A stretch of DNA of 64,000 bases. It comes from Desulfovibrionaceae bacterium. GTDB lineage: Bacteria; Desulfobacterota; Desulfovibrionia; Desulfovibrionales; Desulfovibrionaceae. The notes below the pieces were generated by a model, which worked only from the letters and a program-made list of their open reading frames with translations, did not search any database and was not told the origin of the DNA. This document shows positions 32,580 to 40,460 of this stretch, one piece after another (position 1 is the stretch's first letter; the number at the start of each line of letters is the position of its first letter). Made by a program: the position numbers and the translations under genes. The stretch lies in NCBI GenBank assembly GCA_910575755.1, contig CAJTFO010000002.1, positions 372,001-436,000 on the forward strand, read 5' to 3'.

Positions 32580-33864
32580 CACGGATGACCTCCGAAGGTT
32601 CCACGCGCGCGGCGCGCAGGGCGGGCCCCAGGGCGGCCAGCAGGGAAAGACAGGCCACCAGGGCGAAAGCCAGCAGAAAATGTGCGGTCGGCAGGCGGCA
32701 GACCTGTTCCATACCGCTGAGGCTGGCGGAAAAAAGATTGTTGATGACTAGGGCGGCCACGGCGTAAACGGCGGTGGCCGCGACCGTGCCCAGAAGGGCG
32801 GTGAGCAGGGCCTGAACCAGAGGAAAGAGCATCAGCGCGCCGGTGCCGAAGCCCGTCAGCCGCAACAGGCCAAGGATGCGTTCCTTGCGTTTGACGCCGG
32901 CCAGCACGCTGCTGGCTGTGGAGGCCAGAAAACCGGCCGCCGCCGCGGCGCAGATCAGGCCAAAGATCAGATTGAGGGCGTGAGCCAGCGTGGCGACCTG
33001 TTCAATTTCTTCGGCATGGGTATAGACATCCAGATGTTGCCGGGCAAAAGCCTGGCGCAGCGTGCCGACCGCTTCCAGATTCCGGGCATAGAGGCGGAAG
33101 CCGGGATAGACGCGCTGGCCTTCGGGCCGTGGCTCTCCGGTCCATTCGCCGGGGTGGCCGTTCAGCGCGTCCATCTCAGGCACGGCGCGTCCGTCGCGAT
33201 AGTCTTCAGTTGCTTCCAGCAGGGGCAGGGGGACATAGGCCACATCCTTCTGCCGGGCGGCCAGAGGCAGAACGGCGGCTACCCGCAGGTGCAGGCGCGC
33301 GCTCTGCACCTGGCCCTGATAGCGGCGTTCCACCCGCCCCTGCAACATCTCGCCCTGGCGCACATTCAGTTTTTCGGCGGCTGTGGCGGAAAGCGTCACG
33401 CCGATGGGCCAGGGTGACGACGCGCCGCCTGCATCCGCGCTGTTCATTCCGCTCGGCATGGCCGGAACAGTGGCGTGATAGCGGGCCAGCAGGGGGTCGC
33501 CCGGCCCTGTCGGCTCCAGAGAGACGACAAGAGTCTTGCGCGTGGTTCCCTCGCCGCGGCTGAGGCTCATGGTGGCGGCAATGGAGCGGGTGCGCGGCAG
33601 TACAAAGCTTACGTCTGGATGCGCGGCCAGCTGGGCCAGGTACTCGCCTGTATAACGTCCGCTGGTGACGGGCGAGATTTCCAGATTGCGGGGATCTTCG
33701 CGCAGGCGGTCGGTAAGGGTCTGCACCACGCCGAACTTGACCCCGTAAAGCACCAGCAGGGGCGTGAGCACGGCGGCCAGCCCCAGCACGGCGCAGGCCG
33801 AGAGCAGGCCCTCATGGGCGTAATCCTCAAGCGCCAGCAGGCAGGCGCGCGTCATGATCCGCAT
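32572..33864 (-). CDS. FtsX/MacB-type ABC transporter permease, TagS-like
   Basis: This 430-residue inner-membrane protein has a first span near residues 20-45, a large periplasmic domain (about 50-280) and three further spans (about 290-315, 340-365, 385-410), which is the type VII ABC topology of mechanotransmitters such as FtsX, MacB and LolC/E. Such proteins relay cytoplasmic ATP hydrolysis to periplasmic partners instead of moving substrate through the membrane. The ATPase gene lies 4 bases upstream and the FGE gene overlaps its end. Pairing with FGE and VWA proteins is what suggests the TagS role. Confidence 0.85.
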   Translation of the reverse strand: MRIMTRACLLALEDYAHEGLLSACAVLGLAAVLTPLLVLYGVKFGVVQTLTDRLREDPRNLEISPVTSGRYTGEYLAQLAAHPDVSFVLPRTRSIAATMSLSRGEGTTRKTLVVSLEPTGPGDPLLARYHATVPAMPSGMNSADAGGASSPWPIGVTLSATAAEKLNVRQGEMLQGRVERRYQGQVQSARLHLRVAAVLPLAARQKDVAYVPLPLLEATEDYRDGRAVPEMDALNGHPGEWTGEPRPEGQRVYPGFRLYARNLEAVGTLRQAFARQHLDVYTHAEEIEQVATLAHALNLIFGLICAAAAAGFLASTASSVLAGVKRKERILGLLRLTGFGTGALMLFPLVQALLTALLGTVAATAVYAVAALVINNLFSASLSGMEQVCRLPTAHFLLAFALVACLSLLAALGPALRAARVEPSEVIRDV

Positions 33865-33868
33865 GGGT

Positions 33869-34651
33869 TCAATCCCCTCCGGCCGTATGGCGCACTTCGG
33901 CGAAAACGCCGTCCGGCCCGGAAGCCACCATAAAGCGGACCAGACTGAAGCCTGCCTCCGCGGCCATGTCCGCAGCGTGCGTAACCATAATTATGGTAAT
34001 GCCCAGTTCCCGCGCCAGATCCGTGAACAGTCGCAACACATGGCGGGCATGCCAGGGGTCCAGGGCGGCGGTAGGCTCGTCGGCCAGCACCACGCCGGGG
34101 CCGTGGGCCAGGGCGCGGGCAATGGCCACCCGCTGGCGTTCGCCCACGGAAAGCGTGGCGGGATACTGTTTGAGCAGATGTCCGATACCCAGACGCTCCA
34201 CCAGGGCGCTCACAGCTTCCCGGCGCTGCTTGACCATGTCCAGACCGCGGCAGTGCAGCAGGATATTCTCTCTGGCGGACAAAAAGGGCAGCAGCCCGCC
34301 GGTTTGCAGAACATAGCCCAGGTGGCGCAGTCGCAGGGCCGCCAGGGCGTCCGTGCCGCCGCGCCGCCAGGCGGCCAGGACATCTTCGCGCCGTTCGGGC
34401 GTGGGCGCAAAGCAAAAACGGGCAGCGGGTCCGCGTCCGTCCGCCTCCTGGAAATCGGGTTTCAGCGCGCAGGCCAGCAGGTCAAGGGCCGTGCTTTTAC
34501 CGCAGCCGCTGGGGCCGATCAGGGCAAGCAACTGACCGCGCGGCACGTCAAAGGCCGCGAGGCGCAGGTGAAACCTCTCCCCGCCGGGACGACGTTTGCC
34601 CACGCCACGCAGGGAAAAGACCAGATCGCCGTTATATTCCATGGCAGCCAT
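33869..34651 (-). CDS. ABC transporter ATP-binding protein, TagT-like
   Basis: This 260-residue cytosolic ATPase has Walker A GPSGCGKST (about 46-54), the Q-loop region near LQTGG, the signature LSVGERQ (about 163), Walker B VVLADEPTAAL (about 187) and a switch His in VTHAADMA. The sequence is of the MacB/LolD class, which pairs with FtsX-type permeases, and its partner follows 4 bases later. Unusually, about 35 extra residues lie between Walker A and the Q-loop (the RFCFAPTPERREDV region). The ATG at 34651 lacks a strong ribosome site and ATG three codons further in is an alternative. Confidence 0.9.
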   Translation of the reverse strand: MAAMEYNGDLVFSLRGVGKRRPGGERFHLRLAAFDVPRGQLLALIGPSGCGKSTALDLLACALKPDFQEADGRGPAARFCFAPTPERREDVLAAWRRGGTDALAALRLRHLGYVLQTGGLLPFLSARENILLHCRGLDMVKQRREAVSALVERLGIGHLLKQYPATLSVGERQRVAIARALAHGPGVVLADEPTAALDPWHARHVLRLFTDLARELGITIIMVTHAADMAAEAGFSLVRFMVASGPDGVFAEVRHTAGGD

Positions 34652-34667
34652 GCGTGTGGTCCGGCGG

Positions 34668-36680
34668 CTAGGGCAGCATGTTCAGGGGCACGCGATAGAC
34701 CCAGTCGCCGGCGTTGGCCTGACCAAAGCTTTCCCAGTTGGCGCGGTCGCGGTCGTATTCCTCATAACGGGCCAGCCGTGACTTGAGCCGGTTGATGAAG
34801 GCCGTCTGCTCGCCGATGCTCATGCGATACCAGTCCTCTTCGCGCAGCAGCATGATGTCGCTCTTGTAGGGCAGGCCGTCCAGAAATTCGGACAATACGC
34901 CCAGTTCCGCCAGATTTTTGCCCCGAGCAGGCAGATTGGGATCGCGCGTCATGCGTGTGGAGGCCGAAAGAATGCCCTGAAAGAAATCGCGCGAGTCGGT
35001 CTTTTTGGTGCGCTCGGCATTGTCGATGATGGCCCTGAGCTGCGCGCTGAGGTCATTGAGCTGATTCTTGGTCAGCAGCACGGCCACTTCCACGCTGGGG
35101 CTTTGCTCATGCCTGGCGAGGCGCTTGAGATCCATATCCGCAATCCAGGAGCTGACCACGGCGGGAGCCTGATTTTCGCGCGTCCGGCCCAGATATTCCA
35201 GTTGCATGGCATAGCCCAGAGTTGCGGCCAGTTGGGCCGCCTGCTGTTCGGGCGTGGCCTGCTGCGGCCTTTCGTCCCTGGGGCGGGTCATGATTTTTCC
35301 GCTGGCCGTGTTTTTCACCATATCCACCATGCCGGCGGCCAGAGTTCTGGCCACAGCCGCGAACTGGCGCGCGCCTTCCGCCGGGGTGGGCGCGGCCACA
35401 GCCTGATAGTTGGAACGATTGCCGGAAAGCCTGCTCAGGGCGCGGTAGCTCTGTTCGGCGTAGCTGTGGTTCCTGGCCCCGCCGGGGCTTTTGACGTGCA
35501 GCGCCGTGATCCAGATGCCCTTTTGTCTGGCGAAGTCATTGAGTTCGTTGACGCCCATCTTGACCGAAGCATACTTGTCGCTGCTTTTGAGAGGACCAGC
35601 GTCGGTGATGAGCAGAATCAGGCGCGAGGAATATGCGCTCCAGCTCAGCTCTTCCACGGCCTTGTACACGCCAGACAGAGAGTCCTCGTTAAAATCGTGG
35701 CTGGAAACCGTGGCTTCACGCGCCTGGGCCAGTTTGTCTTCCAGATTTTTGCGGTTTCTGGCTGTGGCGAAATCGCTGACCACTCTGGAGACATACTCCA
35801 GGCCCTGCGTGGCTGTGGTGCTGCTGCGGAAGGCCACCACAGCAAAACCCACGTTATCGGTCATCTTGTCCCGCTCAATCTTGTCGTAAATCTGCCGGAT
35901 CACGTTGAGACTCTGTTCAATATAGGGCTTCATGGAAATGGATGTGTCAATGACCAGCGCAATGCCGGTTTTGGGCGGGCCATTCTGGGCCTGCCCGTCT
36001 TTATTTTTTGCATGGTCGCCGGGATCAATGGAGGCCACGCGAAGAAACTTCACCCCGTCAAAGGGATCCTGCATGTCCAGAATAGGCATGAGATAAAAGC
36101 GTTTTTCAGATACGGCCCCCTGCGCGCCGCCGGGTTCGCTGGCGATGATGGGCAAGGTCGCGGGCAGAGCGGCTGCCGCGCCCTTTTTGCCCGGTTTGGC
36201 GGCAGCCGCGGCCGCGTTGAGCAGGACATCCAGTTGTTTTTCCATATCCTGAGCGGAGCAGAGCGCGTTGAGATCATGTTCTGTCTTGAAGAACAGAACC
36301 GGATCGCGGCCTGTGCGCGGGGCGAACAGCAGGGTCAGGGACTGGTTCCAGTCCGTGGCATGGGCAGCTTCCAGCCAGCCCGCGGGCTGGCTGGCGGAAG
36401 AACCCACTTGCAGCCAGCCGTCCTGCCGGGCATAAACATAGAGTACGGTAAAGGGAACCACAGTTTTGTGCAGTACCGCGGCGTCAGCTCTGGGTTCGGC
36501 CCGCAGGCTGGCCCCCGGATGGCTGACCACCCGCTGGAAAAGACTTTTTTTGCCCTGCTGGAGCAAAGGGCCGGAAGAGGGGGGCGGTGCGGAAGCCGGT
36601 TCGGCCTGGGCAGCCACGGCGGCCAGACACAAACACAGGGCCGCAAACAGGGGCAGCCATAAACGGACGCTCTGATGCAT
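34668..36680 (-). CDS. Periplasmic VWA protein resembling the sensor part of PpkA
   Basis: This protein of about 670 residues has a signal peptide ending AQA near 25, an SH3-like segment (about 45-105: SLRAEPRADAAVLHKT ... GWLQVGSS), and a von Willebrand A domain (about 235-430) with a metal-binding DTSISM near 245 and LLITDAGPL near 365. A helical C-terminal region to 670 follows. The VWA region strongly recalls the periplasmic half of the type VI secretion threonine kinase PpkA (MPILD..., DTSISMKPYI, GLEYVSRVVSDF, SSHDFNEDSL), but no kinase domain or transmembrane segment is present here. Its ATG follows AAGGAG. It is expected to act in the periplasm with the FGE-like and FtsX-like proteins. 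Confidence 0.82.
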   Translation of the reverse strand: MHQSVRLWLPLFAALCLCLAAVAAQAEPASAPPPSSGPLLQQGKKSLFQRVVSHPGASLRAEPRADAAVLHKTVVPFTVLYVYARQDGWLQVGSSASQPAGWLEAAHATDWNQSLTLLFAPRTGRDPVLFFKTEHDLNALCSAQDMEKQLDVLLNAAAAAAKPGKKGAAAALPATLPIIASEPGGAQGAVSEKRFYLMPILDMQDPFDGVKFLRVASIDPGDHAKNKDGQAQNGPPKTGIALVIDTSISMKPYIEQSLNVIRQIYDKIERDKMTDNVGFAVVAFRSSTTATQGLEYVSRVVSDFATARNRKNLEDKLAQAREATVSSHDFNEDSLSGVYKAVEELSWSAYSSRLILLITDAGPLKSSDKYASVKMGVNELNDFARQKGIWITALHVKSPGGARNHSYAEQSYRALSRLSGNRSNYQAVAAPTPAEGARQFAAVARTLAAGMVDMVKNTASGKIMTRPRDERPQQATPEQQAAQLAATLGYAMQLEYLGRTRENQAPAVVSSWIADMDLKRLARHEQSPSVEVAVLLTKNQLNDLSAQLRAIIDNAERTKKTDSRDFFQGILSASTRMTRDPNLPARGKNLAELGVLSEFLDGLPYKSDIMLLREEDWYRMSIGEQTAFINRLKSRLARYEEYDRDRANWESFGQANAGDWVYRVPLNMLP

Positions 36681-36742
36681 TTTTTTCTCCTTGCGCGGAA
36701 CAGGTCGTGCGGCTCTGCCGCGCACAAACGGTACGCCAGCGC

Positions 36743-37771
36743 TTATTTCCAGTTTTGCAGCAGATTTTGGGCCTCGGCGTCGCCCTGCGCCGCTTTGTCC
36801 CGCACATGAGCGCGCAGGGCGTCCAGAGCTTTGGCGGCTTGGGTCTGGCCTTTTTGCGCGGCCTGATCGTACCAGTGTTTTGCCTGGCTTATGTCCACAG
36901 GAATGCTGCCGCGCGGCAGGGCACTGAGCGGATCGTAAAATTGCCCCACCAGCAGCATTGCCTCCGCATGACCCTTCTGGGCCGCGTCTTCCAGCAGCAG
37001 AAAGGCCGCGTCACTTTCTTCCGCCCCCGCGTCTCTCTTGCGCAGAGGTTTGGCCAGGGCAAGGCTCATTTCGGGTCGAGCCTCGCCGCGCAACTGTTCA
37101 CGCGCGGCGGCCAGAGGGGACTTGCTGGCGGATGCAGGGGGGGGCGTCCGGCCCTGGTTCACTGCTGGCGCGGGCGGCAGGGGCTGCTTTTCCGGCGTTC
37201 GCAATGCAAACCACCACACAGCGCCGCCAACCAGCAGCAGAAGCAGCAGCGCGCCGGCCAGCAGACCGCCTGTGCCGATCTTTTTTTTACGCCTCTCTTC
37301 AGGCAACTCCAGGGGGGAGGCCGCTACGGAAGGCATATCCGGTTCCGGGGGCATTTCTTCTTCCGCCGCTGGTTCAGGCTCTGTCACGCTTTCCACAGGC
37401 TTTTCAGCTTGTTTTTGGGGGGGCGCATAGCCGCCGACGCCCTGACCGCCGCTGATATGCGAATAGACAAGATCCCGCGGAACCAGCACGCAGACGCCGA
37501 CGCCGGGCAGGCTGAGGCGGTAGGCGTCCAGAGTGTCCATTTCGTCCACCACAGCCGGCCCCACGGCCAGGCGCAGGCTGCCGCCGTCATTGTCCCAGGC
37601 GTCAGGCGTGAGCGCTTTTTCACTTTCCTGCCAGCCGCCGCTGGAAAGGATTTTGCCGTCCGAACCCCGCCGGAGCACAAAAACAGGATCAATGACTGTG
37701 CCGGCGTCATGGATTTCGATAATGCCGTAACCGGGCCCGCGGGAGGGGTCTGCTGTGATGGTGGCGCGCAT
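36743..37771 (-). CDS. Single-pass membrane protein with Sel1-like C terminus
   Basis: This protein of about 342 residues has an N-terminal soluble domain (about 1-110) with a beta-rich look (GYGIIEIHDAGTVIDPVFVL), a Pro/Glu-rich linker, one membrane span (about 172-190, Leu/Gly/Trp) and a periplasmic part that ends in a Sel1-like helical pair (AMLLVGQFYDP ... AKHWYDQAAQKG ... AEAQNLL). The N-terminal domain is not recognised. One could imagine an FHA-like or PilZ-like role, but no motif supports that. The ATG at 37771 lies 1 base from the srfC stop, so it is translationally coupled. I take it as a connector of the cytoplasmic SrfBC pair with the envelope proteins. Confidence 0.75.
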   Translation of the reverse strand: MRATITADPSRGPGYGIIEIHDAGTVIDPVFVLRRGSDGKILSSGGWQESEKALTPDAWDNDGGSLRLAVGPAVVDEMDTLDAYRLSLPGVGVCVLVPRDLVYSHISGGQGVGGYAPPQKQAEKPVESVTEPEPAAEEEMPPEPDMPSVAASPLELPEERRKKKIGTGGLLAGALLLLLLVGGAVWWFALRTPEKQPLPPAPAVNQGRTPPPASASKSPLAAAREQLRGEARPEMSLALAKPLRKRDAGAEESDAAFLLLEDAAQKGHAEAMLLVGQFYDPLSALPRGSIPVDISQAKHWYDQAAQKGQTQAAKALDALRAHVRDKAAQGDAEAQNLLQNWK

Positions 37772-37772
37772 A

Positions 37773-40397
37773 CTATTCCTTGAAAGCCCGCAGGATGTCG
37801 CGCAGGCGGTTGTTTTGTTCCGGATTGACGGTCTGGCTGCCGTCAAAATCCACATTGGCGCTCACGCTGTAGGCCAGGGCCCGCAGCCAGTCCGTATACC
37901 AGAGGCGGTCATAGGGTGATTCTTCCTCCGCTATAGGCGGTTCACCCGTGACCAGCGGGGGCGGATTGAACAGGCTGACGCTTTTGCCGCCGAACAGGAT
38001 TGTACGCGCCGCCTGGTCCTTGACGCGGGGGTCGAAACCCAGCCAGTCCACAAAGGCATTGACCGCGTCAGCCGCCAGGCTGACCTGCTTCCAGATCAGA
38101 CGCTCACGGGCCATATTGCTGTAGGCTGAACCGCGCCGCAATTGGTCCTCCAGATTTTCGCGCAGCTTGCAGCGCGCGGCGGCGGTGATCAGCTCATGGC
38201 AGAACTGGTCCAGCTCCTTGGCGGGCAGGCCGAAATAGTTGCGGGCTTCCGCATCTCCGGCCAGATCGCGCAAACGCCCGATCCAGTGCTCAAGCGCCAG
38301 ACCGGCGAAAACGGCGGCTGTGTCGCGGGCGCGGTGTTCCTCTCCGCTTTCGGGCATGCCGGGAGCGGCCTGACTGTCGCCGAAGATATCACCCAGAATG
38401 TCATCGGCGGAAACCCGCGTTCCCACCACAGGCGCGGGCGCAGGCGGCGCGTCGGCCTGATTCTGGTTCTGCCCGGCGCGGGAGCAGAGCTCGTAGAGAT
38501 CGAAGTCGTTCACTTGCAGACAGCGCAGAAATTCTCCGAAGAGCTGTTTTTCAGCCAGGCGGGCGAGCCGGGCCACCAGCGCGCGGGCAAGCTGCTCCTG
38601 CTGGCGGCGCTGTTCCTCGCGGTCATCGCTCTTGTAAAAGGGCGTGAGTCTGGTCAGTGCCTGTTCGCGTTTTTCGTCCAGGCTCACTGTGATCTGGCGG
38701 CGTTTCAGCTCGGGATTGCAGAGCGGGCGCAGCTTTTCACGCAGCAGGGCCACGCCGCCGTCGTTGAGAGCCATAGCCGCCTGCCAGACGATTTCAGGTT
38801 CGGCGACGTGGCGTTGCACCAGCGGCGATTGCAAAAATGCCTGGCGCACTTCTTCCACATAGGCAGTCTGCTCCGGCCGGATGCCGCTTTCCCTGTCGCC
38901 GTCAAAGCTGAAAATGGCCTCACTGCGGAAATTGGGGTTGCGCAGCAGAAAGACATTGCGAAAAGGATGACTGCCGTCCCAGTTTTCCGGCCAGTCGTGC
39001 TGCTTGCCGAAAAAGTCCAGCAAGGAGGACTGGAGGCGGGTGGTCCAGCGTGTTTCCACAGAGGGCGTGCCCTTTTTCTTCTCAAACTCCATATCCATCT
39101 TGGTCAGCACAAAAAAGAGCGCCGGGGCCTTGCCCGCGCGGTGGGTCGGGTTCTCGCCGTGGGTGGAGCGAATCCAGTCATGCACGGCGCGCGGCAGATC
39201 CTGCACTTCCTGATTGCCGGGGCCGATGCAGAGCAGCATGCTGGTAAGTTCTTTTTCCTCGCAGTAACGCTCGAACAGATAGGCCACCTTGCCGCGCAGA
39301 AAAAGGTTTTCCAGTGTGCCGGGGCGTTCCAGTTCCTGGCTGAGGTTTTCGAGTTTCAGACGTGAACGGTAGCCGGGAAAATCCAGCAGATCGGTGTGAT
39401 CAAAGAAGTCGTCCGGCTTCTCGCGCATGTAGACGGTGATTTCGGCGGTCAGGGCCGTGATCACGGCGCGCGGCAGCGCCGCCTTGCGTCCCCCGGCTCC
39501 GAGAATGGGCAGCATGTCCGCGGAGGGCTCGCTGAGGCCCCGCAGCAGGGCCACGTCAATAATGCTGGTCGCGCGCGGGATCAGGGCCTCGATGGGGCAG
39601 GCCGCCTCGGCCGGGTGGCCCAGGTCGCGCAACGCGCCGCAGAGTTGCAGGTAAAGGGCTTGAAATTGCGGCACATTGTTCCAGATCAGGCCCAGCAGTC
39701 GGGCCCTGCCTTCCAGGTCCAGACGCGGAGCCAGTTCCGCGGCCCGCAGCCAGTAGCCCTTGTGCAGCATCTGTACGCGCGGTCGGGAACTGAACTTTTC
39801 AGTAATGTATTCCCGTATGTCGTCAATGTCGTCGCCGCTCAGGGCGTCCCCGGCCGGGGCAGTGGGGGAGGCGATGGCCTCCAGAGCGTCCAGAGCCGCC
39901 GTCATGGCCTCAGGCTGGGGGGCTTCCCTATGGTCACAGTCGGCATAATAGGTATTGGCCAGCACACGAACCACATCGGTTTCAGAGAGCAGGCGCAGGC
40001 GGATGGGAAAGCCTGCGGGCAGCCCCTGGGGCGGGGTGGTGGTAAAACGGGTCACCAGCCCTGTGGATTCCTTGCCGCCTTCAGGATTGATCTGGGTGAT
40101 GAAATCATAGCTCGTGTTGCCGAAATCCGCGGACAGGGAACCATTGGCGTCGCGGGCCAAAGCCGAGATAAGATAGGATTTGCCGGACTGGCTGGGTCCG
40201 AAGACGCCAACGCACATCTTGCGCCGCGCGGCCTGTTCGCATTTGTGAAAGAAACGGGCAGCCTGGCGCATATCTTTTTGCAGGGCCGCGCATTCACTGC
40301 CCACAAGTTCGCAATTGTCCTGAAGCCAGTCCTCGGCCTGGCGGGATTGCTCGGTCAAATGCCGGCAAAGCCGGGCCAGATCAGTATCCTGCTGCAT
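37773..40397 (-). CDS. srfC: SrfC-family dynamin-like GTPase
   Basis: This protein of about 874 residues carries a P-loop GPSQSGKS (about 67-74), a G3-type DFPG (about 337) and a G4-type TKMD (about 430), which are the elements of a large GTPase. Long helical regions follow, as in bacterial dynamin-like proteins. Salmonella SrfC (SsrB-regulated factor) is the name-giving family. Its function there is not firmly settled. The start is uncertain: ATG at 40397 has GAGG at good spacing, ATG at 40403 and TTG at 40409 are in frame just upstream. It follows srfB by about 60 bases and precedes the Sel1-like protein with a 1-base gap. Confidence 0.85.
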   Translation of the reverse strand: MQQDTDLARLCRHLTEQSRQAEDWLQDNCELVGSECAALQKDMRQAARFFHKCEQAARRKMCVGVFGPSQSGKSYLISALARDANGSLSADFGNTSYDFITQINPEGGKESTGLVTRFTTTPPQGLPAGFPIRLRLLSETDVVRVLANTYYADCDHREAPQPEAMTAALDALEAIASPTAPAGDALSGDDIDDIREYITEKFSSRPRVQMLHKGYWLRAAELAPRLDLEGRARLLGLIWNNVPQFQALYLQLCGALRDLGHPAEAACPIEALIPRATSIIDVALLRGLSEPSADMLPILGAGGRKAALPRAVITALTAEITVYMREKPDDFFDHTDLLDFPGYRSRLKLENLSQELERPGTLENLFLRGKVAYLFERYCEEKELTSMLLCIGPGNQEVQDLPRAVHDWIRSTHGENPTHRAGKAPALFFVLTKMDMEFEKKKGTPSVETRWTTRLQSSLLDFFGKQHDWPENWDGSHPFRNVFLLRNPNFRSEAIFSFDGDRESGIRPEQTAYVEEVRQAFLQSPLVQRHVAEPEIVWQAAMALNDGGVALLREKLRPLCNPELKRRQITVSLDEKREQALTRLTPFYKSDDREEQRRQQEQLARALVARLARLAEKQLFGEFLRCLQVNDFDLYELCSRAGQNQNQADAPPAPAPVVGTRVSADDILGDIFGDSQAAPGMPESGEEHRARDTAAVFAGLALEHWIGRLRDLAGDAEARNYFGLPAKELDQFCHELITAAARCKLRENLEDQLRRGSAYSNMARERLIWKQVSLAADAVNAFVDWLGFDPRVKDQAARTILFGGKSVSLFNPPPLVTGEPPIAEEESPYDRLWYTDWLRALAYSVSANVDFDGSQTVNPEQNNRLRDILRAFKE

Positions 40398-40460
40398 AGC
40401 CATCCTCAATGTAGCGCATTCAACACTCCGCGTTTCGCGGCAAGGATTCAGGGACAGCGC

